Shown: positions 1-9,182, counted from the first letter of the stretch. The stretch: DNA of 64,000 nt from Chryseobacterium sp. KACC 21268 (GCA_028736075.1 CP117875.1:2294001-2358000); one strand, 5' to 3'. A program made the numbers and translations. The notes: a model not told the origin generated them from the letters alone.

Positions 1-61
1 CCAGAATAAAGGAACTCTGTGACAACTAAAATAATTCTCATTTGTCTTCGTCCTAAAAAAG

Positions 62-98
62 TGTGATTTGAATCACATCAAAATAGTGACTTGGGTCA
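62..98. promoter_or_regulatory. CRP/FNR-type dyads upstream of the DJ-1/PfpI gene
   Basis: Positions 62-77 read TGTGATTTGAATCACA, a perfect TGTGA-N6-TCACA dyad that matches the classical CRP consensus. A second small dyad, TGAC-N4-GTCA, lies at 87-98. Both are within 90 bases of the next start codon, so they probably control that gene. Binding by a Crp/Fnr-family protein is inferred from the motif only. Confidence 0.45.
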
Positions 99-151
99 TG
101 CTTTTAAAAGACAGATACTTCCAACTTTGTAGTAATTAAATAAATATAAAA

Positions 152-829
152 ATGAGCAAAAAAGTTTTATTCGTGCTTACGAGTCACGATGAATTAGGAA
201 ATACAGGACAGAAGACCGGATTCTGGACAGAAGAATTAGCGGCTCCTTATTATGCATTGTCTGATAAAGGAGTTGAAGTTACATTGGCATCTCCAAAGGG
301 AGGTCAACCGCCAATCGATCCGAAAAGTGAAGATCCTTCATCTCAGACTGATGCTACGCGCAGAATGGACAGTGATGAGGTTTTAAAGGAAAAATTAAAA
401 AACACTCACAAATTATCCGAAGTCAAAAGTGAAGACTTTGATGCAGTATTTTATCCTGGTGGTCACGGTCCTTTATGGGATCTGGCTGAAGATAAGGTTT
501 CTCAGGACTTAATTATTGATTTTTACAACAGTGATAAGCCTGTAGCATTCGTTTGCCATGCACCCGGAGTTTTGAAGGATGTAAAAATTGACGGTGAATA
601 TTTGGTAAAAGGTAAAAACGTCACTGGATTTACCAACACGGAAGAAGAGGCTGTACAGTTAACTGATGTAGTTCCGTTTCTCGTTGAAGATGTGTTAAAA
701 AAGAATGGTGGATCATATAGTAAAGTGGAAGATTGGGCTCCTTATGCAATTGTTGACGGCAGATTGATTACAGGACAAAATCCTGCTTCTTCTGAGAAGG
801 TGGCTGAAGAGTTATTGAAACTTATTTAG
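152..829 (+). CDS. DJ-1/PfpI family protein (Hsp31-like class I amidotransferase fold)
   Basis: This 225-residue cytosolic protein belongs to the DJ-1/PfpI superfamily. Members act as glyoxalase III/deglycase-like enzymes or Hsp31-type chaperones that handle carbonyl and oxidative damage. The nucleophile elbow is visible as AFVCHAPG with Cys135 followed by His136, and the acid residue lies in the segment GFWTEELAAPY near residues 23-33. The length is normal for the Hsp31-like subgroup. It stands alone behind two CRP/FNR-like dyads, which fits a stress-induced single gene. The exact substrate cannot be told from sequence. Confidence 0.9.
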   Translation: MSKKVLFVLTSHDELGNTGQKTGFWTEELAAPYYALSDKGVEVTLASPKGGQPPIDPKSEDPSSQTDATRRMDSDEVLKEKLKNTHKLSEVKSEDFDAVFYPGGHGPLWDLAEDKVSQDLIIDFYNSDKPVAFVCHAPGVLKDVKIDGEYLVKGKNVTGFTNTEEEAVQLTDVVPFLVEDVLKKNGGSYSKVEDWAPYAIVDGRLITGQNPASSEKVAEELLKLI

Positions 830-1020
830 TTTTTTCATTTCAGAGAATCAGACCTTGGTGTTCGGCTGTAAAATAATTCCATTTTTTTTTAGGAAAAATT
901 AGGATAATCAGGTCTTTTTTAAAATACAATTAACACCATTGATGATCTTTAAATGTATTGAGTTTCCGTAATTTTGTAGAGGAAATACTTTTATAAAGAT
1001 TTTCATGGTTATTAGTTTTT

Positions 1021-1046
1021 ATCCCCATATTATTTGGGGATTTTTT
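1021..1046 (+). terminator. Rho-independent terminator
   Basis: ATCCCCA pairs with TGGGGAT across a short AT loop and is followed directly by a run of six T. It lies 190 bases beyond the DJ-1/PfpI stop codon, so it ends either that transcript or a short RNA started near 980. Confidence 0.65.
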
Positions 1047-1207
1047 GTTTCTACAGCAATAAAAATGTTTTGATGTTGAAGCCAAAAATTAGAAAGCGGC
1101 AGGCGTTCCATATTCTTTTTAAGGTATAGGAATAGTTGCATTCAGTTTTAAAACTTACCTTTTCAAGATATGTAAACACGGCTATTTTATTTAAGTGCAA
1201 TTAGCAA

Positions 1208-1215
1208 TACCTTTG
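1208..1215 (+). promoter_or_regulatory. Bacteroidota -7 box (TACCTTTG)
   Basis: TACCTTTG fits the TAnnTTTG -7 consensus and sits 36 bases before the ATG of the XseA-like gene. The -33 region upstream is AT-rich without a clean TTTG. Confidence 0.4.
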
Positions 1216-1250
1216 CTTATCAAGCTTTTTTAAAACGACAGTCAAATCAT

Positions 1251-2594
1251 ATGGACGATCAAGAAGTCACATATCCGATCTATTCACCAGCTTCAGTTAT
1301 TGGGATCTTTAGCAATGCCCTGAAGCTCAATGCTACAGTCAATCTGATCTATCTGAAAGGCAGGTATGCTTTTGGTGGTGGTAAATCCTACGGGAACTAC
1401 TATTATGACCTTCTGTTCTCAGAAGGTGATCACACATCGATAGGGATTCGTATTTCTTCATTGCTCAGGAGCAAGATCACCAATAATGAGGTTTACACAC
1501 TCAGAGGCTTTATTGAGAAGAGCATTAAGAATTCTTCAATAGAGCTTCGTTTTGTTGTGGATGAGATTGTTCAGCAGGAAGAGAGATCCATCTCCGAAGA
1601 AGAACTGGAAAGGTATGGGCTGATCCAGAAAAAACTGGAGACAGGATCAAAAGACCTTGAGACACTGATCAGGGATAAGATACTCAAAGATGAAAAGGTC
1701 AAGGTCGCTAACATTTATGGAAATAATGCGATTGTGCAGAAGGATTTTTTCGAAGGATTGGATGTTTCAAGAAAATATTTTGACATTTCAGATCACAGTT
1801 GCAATATCACTTCCTCCACGGCGATCATATCCAAACTGAAGGAAATTTCAGCTTTGGATTATGACATTGTTGCCTTGGTCAGGGGAGGAGGTGACCGGCA
1901 GAGTATGGAAACCTTCAATGACCTGAGCTTATCCGAATTATTCATAACAATGAAACCGGTAACTGTTACGGCTATCGGTCATACGGTTGATGAGACCTTA
2001 TTGGATAAGCTTGCCGACAAGCGTTTTCATTTACCCCACGATTATGGTGCAGGATTGCACGCCATTGCTGAAAAGCTTTCTCACGAAAGATCGAACTCAA
2101 GGGCTCTTCTCATTGATGAAGTGAAAAAAGATATAACGAAGCAGTTTTCAGAACAGGTCGAAACTTTGGAAAAACAGCTAAAAAAGAAGAATGAAGAATT
2201 TACTGAAGCCCAAAAAACTTATAAAGAGCAGGTGGAGAATCATAACAAAACCTTTACAGAACAATTGAAAGTCAGGAACGAGGAATTTCAGAAGCTTCAG
2301 TTGACATCTGGCAAGCAGCTTGATGATCTTCAGAAGAATTTCCAGGAGCAGCAGAAACAACGCCAGGCAGAAATGGAAAGCTATAAAAAGGAGATCGCTG
2401 TTCTGCATGAGAAGAATGTACAGTCTGCCATCAATGAAAAGACATCGTCTTTACAGATCAGTTTGGAAACATTGAAACAGGAAAATGTCAGACTGAATCA
2501 GGAGGTCCAAGACAGCAAAACCAATTATGTGAAGATCATTATCGCATTTTTAGTGGCGTTGGTAATAGGATTTATTCTTGCAAAATTTATCTAG
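1251..2594 (+). CDS. Membrane-anchored protein with an exonuclease VII large-subunit (XseA)-like domain
   Basis: The 447-residue protein has an OB-fold-like N-terminus (about 25-110). An XseA core follows around 150-275, with the family motifs ALVRGGGDR (208-216), a TFNDLSLSEL segment and AIGHTVDE (241-248). Residues 285-420 are a long Gln/Glu/Lys-rich coiled coil, and a single hydrophobic helix closes the protein (about 425-445). Canonical XseA shares the OB/core/coiled-coil order and pairs with many small XseB subunits to degrade single-stranded DNA. Here no xseB is nearby, and the C-terminal membrane anchor is not a standard feature. It may be a diverged nuclease or structural protein rather than housekeeping XseA. 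Nuclease activity is inferred. Confidence 0.75.
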   Translation: MDDQEVTYPIYSPASVIGIFSNALKLNATVNLIYLKGRYAFGGGKSYGNYYYDLLFSEGDHTSIGIRISSLLRSKITNNEVYTLRGFIEKSIKNSSIELRFVVDEIVQQEERSISEEELERYGLIQKKLETGSKDLETLIRDKILKDEKVKVANIYGNNAIVQKDFFEGLDVSRKYFDISDHSCNITSSTAIISKLKEISALDYDIVALVRGGGDRQSMETFNDLSLSELFITMKPVTVTAIGHTVDETLLDKLADKRFHLPHDYGAGLHAIAEKLSHERSNSRALLIDEVKKDITKQFSEQVETLEKQLKKKNEEFTEAQKTYKEQVENHNKTFTEQLKVRNEEFQKLQLTSGKQLDDLQKNFQEQQKQRQAEMESYKKEIAVLHEKNVQSAINEKTSSLQISLETLKQENVRLNQEVQDSKTNYVKIIIAFLVALVIGFILAKFI

Positions 2595-2642
2595 CATAAA
2601 AGATCAGGTTTTAGCCTGCTCTAAGGATTAGTATATAAACCT

Positions 2643-3122
2643 CTATTTGATACGTCTCATTGGAAAGTGACGCCGTTCTTCCTTACCATTCCTAAGTCCT
2701 GAAATCTCAGCTTTCAAAGAGTCTTCACTAATCTTTTTGTAAGAGATGACCTGTGGGAAATCGTGCATTTTATTTTCAAAGACCAATTGAGTTTCAGAAA
2801 TTTTCTTTCCCTCAAAACGGATCGGAGCGCCGCTGTTCTGATCTTTAACAGCAGGAATATAAAAAAGTTTCCCGTGTTCGTTAATGAGTCGTATGGTCTC
2901 AAAGATTAAGGTGTCCTTATTCTTGATCGTATAACTATTACCGCTTAATTCATTTCGATTGGCTTTTTGCCAGGTCTCATAGACACTTCCTTTCGAAGTT
3001 GTATGCTCCCAGGTTCCGACCAGCCACTCCATTTTTCTGATATGAGCGGCATTTTTTACGGTACAGCTGCAAATCATTAACAAGGCAGCAACCAGAGCGA
3101 AATTTGTTTTTGTCATCATCAT
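2643..3122 (-). CDS. DUF6265-like lipoprotein
   Basis: This 159-residue protein starts with a hydrophobic signal ending in the lipobox-like ICSC (Cys20), so it should be a lipoprotein of the cell envelope. The mature part contains the pattern MEWLVGTWE near residues 31-39, followed by beta-rich sequence (ETWQ, FETIRL, FENKMHDFPQ) typical of DUF6265, whose fold resembles lipocalin/heme-binding barrels. No enzymatic function is known. It is convergent with the XseA-like gene and shares orientation with the AraC regulator behind it. Family assignment is from pattern recognition. Confidence 0.6.
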   Translation of the reverse strand: MMMTKTNFALVAALLMICSCTVKNAAHIRKMEWLVGTWEHTTSKGSVYETWQKANRNELSGNSYTIKNKDTLIFETIRLINEHGKLFYIPAVKDQNSGAPIRFEGKKISETQLVFENKMHDFPQVISYKKISEDSLKAEISGLRNGKEERRHFPMRRIK

Positions 3123-3229
3123 TTTAATTTTATCGATGACGCTTATACAATTCTTTATTGTCCGGTCATCAGGTCACAATGCGAAGTTGCGATATGTCCA
3201 GCAAACAAAATTGTAAAAATGCGACACGA

Positions 3230-4042
3230 TCAATCTCCGATAAAAAAAGAAGTCATTTTCAAATGCTTTCCATAGAATTCTTTTGGAGTGATGCCAACGA
3301 GTTCTCTGAAATCTTTTATGAAGTGAGACTGATCATAATAATCGTTCTCATGCGCCAAAGAAGTAAGGTTAGCGGTTTCCTTAGTCAACAGCATCTTGAG
3401 CGCAGCCTGAAGGCGGATGATCTTTGATAATTGTTTGGGACGTAAGCCAATCGCCAGATAAAACTTACGTTCCATTTGCCTGCGGTTGATATCGATCTTA
3501 CTGGAAAGTTCATCAATGGAAAGCTGACCGTTACCTGTTAAGATGGTCTCTACGGTCGATCTCACAATATGATCGATCGTTTCTAAACTTGCTAGCCTGT
3601 CCAGTAAGAATATTTCGACCAAATTGATCCTTTCCTGCACCGAATGCGCATTGAATATTTTCTCTTCAATATCTTTCCCATCCCGTCCGAACAGTTTTTC
3701 CAATGGAATGGCCGTATTTTCCATTTCCTTTATCGGAATGGAAGCGAAAGGCAAAAAGCCATGGGGATGGAAACGGACGGAGAAGATACTTGTCTTTCCT
3801 GTGGGCTCTATTTCAAGCGGCCGTGTCAGCTGCCCAATGACAAAACATCTTGGTTGGATCATACTGTTTCCATCACCAGTGTATTGCTTATAAAGATCTC
3901 CATGATGGAAGATCATTTCCATACATCCATCTGGAATGATTGATTGCTTTTCAAGTCGATCACATTCCGAATCTTCCATTGTCCAATAACATTTGACAAC
4001 CATCTTCAATTCTTGTTGCGGTTCAAATGTCTGGTAATTCAT
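3230..4042 (-). CDS. AraC family transcriptional regulator
   Basis: A 270-residue cytosolic regulator. The N-terminal half (about 1-150) is the sensor domain common in Bacteroidota AraC proteins, with the conserved IIPDGCMEMIFH segment near 35-46 and FSVRFHPHGF near 86-95. The C-terminal 100 residues carry the two helix-turn-helix motifs: first helix around LSIDELSSKIDINRRQMERKF, then DQSHFIKDFRELVGITPKEF, the standard second recognition unit. Ligand and targets cannot be inferred. It may control the DUF6265 lipoprotein located 107 bases downstream in the same direction. Confidence 0.85.
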   Translation of the reverse strand: MNYQTFEPQQELKMVVKCYWTMEDSECDRLEKQSIIPDGCMEMIFHHGDLYKQYTGDGNSMIQPRCFVIGQLTRPLEIEPTGKTSIFSVRFHPHGFLPFASIPIKEMENTAIPLEKLFGRDGKDIEEKIFNAHSVQERINLVEIFLLDRLASLETIDHIVRSTVETILTGNGQLSIDELSSKIDINRRQMERKFYLAIGLRPKQLSKIIRLQAALKMLLTKETANLTSLAHENDYYDQSHFIKDFRELVGITPKEFYGKHLKMTSFFIGD

Positions 4043-4171
4043 CGGGTTTTAATTTTCCATAAAAATAAAAAAAATAGACTAAACTTGATTTGAATCTGAG
4101 AAAACAGATAATTGGTTGCAATACTATTATATTCGACCTCCAATTTAATTTTATAAGCTATAGTCGTTATC

Positions 4172-4252
4172 TTAAGGCACTTTAGCGATTTGAAAACCTA
4201 TACCTGTATTGGCATCTGAAACTAGTGCTATTTTTTGTCCATTTGTCTGCAT
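4172..4252 (-). pseudogene. 5' relic of a short-chain dehydrogenase (SDR) gene
   Basis: On the minus strand an ATG at 4252 opens 26 codons that include KIALVSDANTGIGFQIAK, which matches the N-terminal Rossmann glycine motif of SDR enzymes (normally TGxxxGIG). A TAA stop at 4172 ends it, and no SDR sequence continues beyond in any frame. Only the first 10 per cent of the gene survives, and the first Gly of the motif has become Asp. The rest of the 4043-4420 gap holds nothing I recognise. Confidence 0.55.
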
Positions 4253-4420
4253 AATTTGATTGATTCAAATTGAAATACAGTAAGGTGGATATAAAAAAGA
4301 CAGCCTTTTCAGTCAAATCGGCACTACTTGAAGCGAAATAAAGGATCGATTTTCTATGATCTTAAATAACCATTCAAAGCTATACATAGAAAATACCTTT
4401 CCTGTTTATCACGAATTCAA

Positions 4421-4762
4421 TTATTTATTCTCACAGATAGTCAGCCCCTGCGTGATAAAATCTCCATAGGATATCTTCAGACCTGCCCATTTCGGGTCAT
4501 CCAGCCAGATCTCCTCAACCTTGCTGATGGATGGGTCGTTATGTGAAGCTCCTTTCGCTGATCCGTTAAGAGCATAGATTTTACCATCGTTTGTTCTTCC
4601 GTAAATTTCTTTATATCCGGAACAATAAACCTCGATTTCATTGACAGAGAACGGCCATTCACCGATATATTCCTGTTTGGTGAACTTGAGTGTATTTTTT
4701 GTAGCAGGTGCACTGCAGGATAAAATTAAAAGTAAGACTGAAAGAAGGGTGATGTTTTTCAT
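4421..4762 (-). CDS. Small lipoprotein, DUF2511 (YebY-like)
   Basis: The 113-residue product begins with a signal peptide and the lipobox LSCS (Cys16). The mature domain has the DUF2511 pattern: a YIGEWPFSVNEIEVYC stretch near 32-47 and IWLDDPKWAG near 85-94, ending with a second Cys (TICENK) that could pair with Cys47. E. coli YebY has the same layout. It is probably a periplasm-facing lipoprotein; YebY has been linked to copper handling, but that role is not shown here. It stands alone between decayed genes. Confidence 0.6.
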   Translation of the reverse strand: MKNITLLSVLLLILSCSAPATKNTLKFTKQEYIGEWPFSVNEIEVYCSGYKEIYGRTNDGKIYALNGSAKGASHNDPSISKVEEIWLDDPKWAGLKISYGDFITQGLTICENK

Positions 4763-4857
4763 GGTTAAAAATGTATATCAGCAAAAGTAACAAATCTGAC
4801 AACTTATTTTTTACGGGTTTCCGTAAAGTTACAAATTCCAAAGTTTGATGTTATAAA

Positions 4858-5262
4858 TTATTCTGGCTGAATAATGACAAAATGAACCAATGGAAATTCT
4901 CTTTTTATATTTTCGCGAATACGATGTATGGCCTCTGTGATCTCTTCGGTATCAAGATGCTCTTCAAAATCAATGATGAGCATCAGTACAACTTCCTCCG
5001 GTGACTGATAGGTAGATAGGATACTTTTTGTTTTGACCACAGCGGTATCTTTTTCAGCCAGTTTTGCAATCTTTTCTTTCGTTTCTGGGGCTATCCCTTC
5101 TCCCATCAGAAGGCTTCTGCTTTCCCTTGCCAGGATAAAAGAGACAAATACAAGGATTAATCCTACAATGACAGAGGCAACGCCGTCCAATTCAGGGATC
5201 TGAAAAGAATGGCTGATCCCCATTAATACCATCACAACGATCAGTCCGGATACTAAAACATT
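4858..5262 (-). pseudogene. 3' fragment of a cation diffusion facilitator (CDF) transporter gene
   Basis: The minus-strand frame opens only after a stop at about 5260 and reads LVSGLIVVMVLMGISHSF, then a transmembrane helix (ASVIVGLILVFVSFILARES) and the C-terminal cytosolic ferredoxin-like domain of CDF metal exporters (LLMGEGIAPETKEKI, DFEEHLDTEEI). About 125-135 of the usual 300 or so residues remain. The first four transmembrane helices with the metal-binding His/Asp residues are missing. The break lies directly next to the decayed radC copy starting near 5284, suggesting that insertion or deletion of a mobile segment removed the 5' half. Confidence 0.75.
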
Positions 5263-5283
5263 AATTAATTAAATATATTACTT

Positions 5284-5600
5284 GAAAGTGTTGAGAAAAT
5301 CGGGTCAACGCGTTACTCGTAGCAAAAAAGAATGAATTCAAAATTTTCAACGAAATTAAATTGAGCTACTCAAGAAAGGAAATTGTGAAAGGTCTATCAC
5401 ATCTTCAAGGGATGCAGTTGATATTTTCAGAGAACATTTTGATGCGGATAAAATGAGTTAGAAGAAATCTTTTTTCACATTGTATCTGAAATCAGGCGAA
5501 TAAGGTTTTGGGAATTGAGAAAATATTGGAATGTTCGAAAGAATCTATAGAACCACTCATGATATTGCAAATTGAGAATACATGCCAATTTTATGAATTT
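5284..5600 (+). pseudogene. radC: Decayed radC copy
   Basis: This stretch aligns base by base with the intact radC at 17578-18063. For example AAATTGAGCTACTCAAGAAA occurs in both, as do GAACATTTTGATGCGGAT and a diverged GTTTTGGGAATTGAGAAAAT. It is broken by a one-base deletion near 5381, an in-frame TAG at the position of DYRES, and several indels. Similarity fades after about 5580, before the JAMM motif. It is a relic of the mobile radC cassette, left next to the truncated CDF gene. Confidence 0.8.
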
Positions 5601-6525
5601 GAGGAAAAACTCTTCGAGGACAAAAGTATCTGATTATTTATCGCCTTAATATGGCATTAAGCTATGATAATAAGTAAATAATTCTGACCACTCTTTTTTA
5701 TCATATAGAAAAATCACAATAATTACGAATGCTTTATAGTAGTACAATGATAAATGAAATTAAAACTATGTGGTTGGATTTATACGAAGAATATAGTACG
5801 TGGTCTAACTTTTACCAATGACTCACAGCGAGGCCTTTACTATACAATAATCATTTTCAATTAACATTAATTTAACACGGAGTGAATATTATTTAACATT
5901 TGGCAAAGTGTTTGATCTATTTTAAACTCATACAATTCTATGTATTCCGTTGCATAAAGTTTGAGGAAACCATTATTGGTTTCCTTTTTTTAACGCAATT
6001 CTGTATGTTCATTAGTTTAATAATAGCTTTGAATTAAATCCACTTGCCGAGTAAAGCATCAACTTTATATCTATTTTATTCGGTTTTTTAATATGAGATG
6101 ATACATCATTTTAAATCATCTCAATTTGGGTATTGTTTCCATATGTTATATGGGAATCATTTTCAAAACCTCGAGTTGGCACCGTCAAGACACATAAGAT
6201 GTCAGAGTTATCATACCATTGTCCCTGCAATGAAAGATGGCAGAGTTTTATGAGGATTGACAACTCAAATGCTTTTGATAGAAAATCCTAAATTAAACTC
6301 CTCTTTATTGCCGGCGTTCGTATTATGACAGCCCTTCTTGCACTGACAACATCTGTTCCTTCCACTTATAAATAAGTATGCTATTCTGTTAGATATTTTA
6401 AACTTAGAGTTATACAGTGATTTTATTTGCATCATTATTTTGTTCAAATTTGATTATCAGACTATTACTTTATTCCCAGGTTTTTCATCTATAAAATGTA
6501 AATGTATTAACTTCGAATAAAAATC
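5600..6525. other. Gene-poor decay region
   Basis: No supported gene. The only clear structure is the hairpin at 5964-5990. A 60-codon open frame on the minus strand (6265-6447) has no recognisable pattern and is left out. Confidence 0.4.
5964..5990 (+). terminator. Terminator hairpin
   Basis: AGGAAACCA pairs perfectly with TGGTTTCCT over a short loop and is followed by seven T. There is no gene directly upstream, so it may end a short RNA, like the hairpin at 1021. Confidence 0.6.
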
Positions 6526-6744
6526 ATGAAAGTGTACTTATGTCACAATACTTCGTCAGTCAAAATCAAATGGAATCTTCCCTTCCTTCCTCGAATCGGA
6601 GAAACTCTGTCTGTGTCCGGACTTCTTTCGGAGAATCAAAATAATGAGCTGTGCAGGAACAGAGATTATTTTACCGTTACTCATATCGCATGGTTTCCAT
6701 CACGGCGGGAAAACCAGTCATTCGTTGAAATAATTTTGGAGTAG
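6526..6744 (+). CDS. Small hypothetical protein (72 aa)
   Basis: The frame begins with ATG at 6526 and contains the ordered segment FLPRIGETLSVSG followed by YFTVTHIAWFPSR and FVEIILE. This alternates like a small beta-barrel and resembles short hypothetical proteins common on Bacteroidota accessory DNA. No membrane segment or catalytic motif is seen. It is isolated in a decaying stretch, so it could be real or a remnant. Confidence 0.45.
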   Translation: MKVYLCHNTSSVKIKWNLPFLPRIGETLSVSGLLSENQNNELCRNRDYFTVTHIAWFPSRRENQSFVEIILE

Positions 6745-7388
6745 GATGTTCTAACAACTTTGTCACAATAGGTTTCACGATGTGTCTTATTCATCTGTTA
6801 GCCGGAAGTCCAACAAAGTGATATATGGATTTTCAGATCAGGACGAAATAACTCAACTCATTTCAGAAAGTGACCGTAAAGTTCAAATATAATCTTTATT
6901 GGATAGTATTCAATTGAGAGCTCATGATATGTTTGACACAACTTTTATGTTTACCAATTCTATAAACGAATAATCCTGGATTATTCCTTGCATTCATGCG
7001 CAAAGTAATGTCACTATTGGCTTTATAGAGTTTTCCCTCCACTGCGATCATGTTACATTAATAGGGAAGAAACATTTATCATTATTCTTCGTTTGTGGTT
7101 TATTGATTTTCTTTCAATCCTTTGGGTAAGATCAGAAAAGGGAAATTGCCTAGATCTGCTGTAGAATAAGGAATCTTTGCAATATCTTATTTATTCCTAA
7201 ATGAAGTATTATCGGTTTGCTTTTCCTTTTTATGTAGATTATCTTCCTACGTTTTATTACAAGAAACTACTATAGAAGATATGATGAGTAAAAAAGCAGT
7301 CTTTTCATATATTGATTCTTTTGTTATTTGGAGATTTATCTAAATTTAAATTGTAAATTCGGCTCGATTAAAAATTTCGAAAAAAAAT
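6745..7388. other. Gene-free stretch
   Basis: I see no complete gene. One frame from about 6785 to 6892 (plus strand, about 35 codons, ending DEITQLISESDRKVQI) looks protein-like but has only a possible GTG start, and could be a relic. Confidence 0.35.
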
Positions 7389-7883
7389 CTAAGGTTTCTG
7401 GAAAAAATCAGCATTCTCATAGGAATAGATCATACTTGCGATCTTCCATTTACCTTCAGCTTTTATAAGATGCCAATATTCGTTTCCCCAATTGGTCATT
7501 GTACTATCTTGGTAGAATGAATAACCAAAAGTGACACTCGCAATCACATCATCGTTTCTAATTCTGATATGCTCAAATTTTTCTTCTTTAACACCTTACT
7601 TCATAATGTACTTGAAGAAGTTTTCATACGTGTCTTTAAAGTAATTTTTTTTGTTCTGCGGATTCTTTTCCAGCTTTTTTTGCTGTGTTTTATTTTTTAC
7701 AACGCCAATCCAAGTAACGGGATTTTCGTGAAACAGACTGTAAAAGGTAGTTGAATCTTTATTGATAATACTTTCTTTGCATTGTTGAACGATATTTTCA
7801 ATTTCAGTTTTTTCTTTTGTAAATTTTTGGGCAATCGCTACATTGGATAGTAGAGTAAGAATGAAAAGATTAATTGTTTTCAT
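7389..7883 (-). pseudogene. Secreted NTF2/SnoaL-like protein gene with one in-frame stop
   Basis: The ATG at 7883 opens a signal peptide (LFILTLLSNVAIAQ) and an NTF2-like start (IENIVQQCKESIINKDSTTF). The frame meets TAA at 7596-7598, but the very same frame continues for 68 codons to a TAG at 7389. The continuation has typical family sequence: IRIRNDDVIASVTFGYSF, then TNWGNEYWHLIKAEGKWKIA. The full reading would be 164 residues, normal for this family. Thus a single nonsense mutation has split an otherwise intact gene. Its stop is six bases from the acyltransferase gene end region, so the pair may share a transcript. Confidence 0.8.
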
Positions 7884-7888
7884 TGAAT

Positions 7889-9010
7889 TTATTTTTTAGA
7901 ATTTAAAATTTGAGTTTTGATTTTAGCAGACGGATTTTCGATAAAGTACCGGTATAATATTCCAACAAAAAGACAGGTTATTAAACAAATAAATAACATC
8001 AGATTATCAGAAATCGAAATATTGATTTTACGTAAAAATAACTGTACCAAATGAATAATTCCCTTATGGGATAAATAGATGGAATAGGATAAAATAGCCA
8101 ATTGTGAAGTGAAAAAATTGCTTTTCCTACTGATAAGAGATGATTCTGAAATGGCGCCCATCAATAAAATCCCATAACTTATTGCCACCAATGTGAATCC
8201 CAGAATCGAAGCTTGTTCAGAATATTGATTTCTGCAAAACCATAAGGCTAAACCGGTTGAAATGATTCCAAGAAGGAGCAGACGATTCCCGTTTTTGTTG
8301 ATCATTTTTTTGACTTGTGATGAAAACTGAAAGAAGTAACCAATTAAAACGCCAATAGCCAAGCCATCAAATCTTGTGTAAGTAGGGTAGTAGATCTTCA
8401 TATACCATTCTTTCCAAAAATCAGAAGTTTTAACAAAAGGAACAATGAATTGATTCCAAACAAGAATGCGGAGCAGAATTGAAATAACAATCAGGGATAT
8501 GATACTGAATTTAAGGTAGTCAATCGATTTTGTTTTAATGAAGATCAACAAGAAAATTGGAAGTATCAGATAATACTGTTCTTCGATGCACAATGACCAG
8601 GCGTGTGAAAAAGTACCTTGGTTAATGACATCCAAACCGTAGTTTTGAGTAAAAGAAAGAAACTTCCATACAGAGGGCAAAGCTTCCCTTTCCCTAAAAA
8701 TTGGGAAACCGAAGTATAGAAACAACGTAAAAATATAGGACGGGATGATTCTAAAAAACCGTTTGATGAAAAAACTTTTTAATCTGATTGTTTGCCTTTC
8801 TTTGATTTCTTTGAATAATTGATTTGAAATTAAAAAACCACTCAAGACGAAAAACAAATCGACGCCGGTCCAGCCAATCCACCCAACCGTATCCACCCAG
8901 GAAGGATGGTCAAACATCCTGTAATGATATAAGAGTACAAGCAGAATGGCAACCGCTCTCAGATGATCCAACCCGTTAAATTTTTCTTTTTCCATTTTTT
9001 TTAATGACAA
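7889..9010 (-). CDS. Acyltransferase family 3 (OafA/YrhL-type) membrane protein
   Basis: A 373-residue integral membrane protein with about ten hydrophobic helices, typical of the acyltransferase 3 family that moves acetyl or other acyl groups onto surface sugars. Family motifs are visible: GLDHLRAVAILLVLLYH at 13-29 with the conserved His, LFFVLSGFLIS near 53-63, RFFRIIPSY near 85-93, and AWSLCIEEQYY near 138-148. The acceptor is unknown; O-antigen or another glycan is the usual target. The first codons MSLKKMEKEKF offer a second start at M6. It lies just upstream of the broken NTF2-like gene on the same strand. Confidence 0.9.
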   Translation of the reverse strand: MSLKKMEKEKFNGLDHLRAVAILLVLLYHYRMFDHPSWVDTVGWIGWTGVDLFFVLSGFLISNQLFKEIKERQTIRLKSFFIKRFFRIIPSYIFTLFLYFGFPIFREREALPSVWKFLSFTQNYGLDVINQGTFSHAWSLCIEEQYYLILPIFLLIFIKTKSIDYLKFSIISLIVISILLRILVWNQFIVPFVKTSDFWKEWYMKIYYPTYTRFDGLAIGVLIGYFFQFSSQVKKMINKNGNRLLLLGIISTGLALWFCRNQYSEQASILGFTLVAISYGILLMGAISESSLISRKSNFFTSQLAILSYSIYLSHKGIIHLVQLFLRKINISISDNLMLFICLITCLFVGILYRYFIENPSAKIKTQILNSKK

Positions 9011-9182
9011 AATTCCGCCTATTTTTCATTGTTTGAGATGCGTATATTTAAATAACATTATTTTGAATCTATATGACGGAGCTTAACTTTCAAACGCCAA
9101 ATATTGTTGTTCGTAATTAAAAGGTGTTTTTTCAGATAGGATTTGATGATGGAATATTTTTAATGTTTATTTTTGAATAATC

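Larger units (their letters stand above)
830..1250. other. Intergenic region with a possible short RNA, a hairpin and a promoter
   Basis: No convincing reading frame is present. TAATTTTG near 970-980 matches the Bacteroidota -7 box. About 50 bases later comes the hairpin plus T-run at 1021-1046, so a short transcript of roughly 60-70 nt could be made here. The promoter for the next gene follows at 1208-1215. Confidence 0.4.

Noticed and set aside
5730-5760. Shared 15-base string (TAGTACAATGATAAA) with 44537-44552
   Set aside because: Short, AT-rich and without further similarity around it; chance cannot be excluded.
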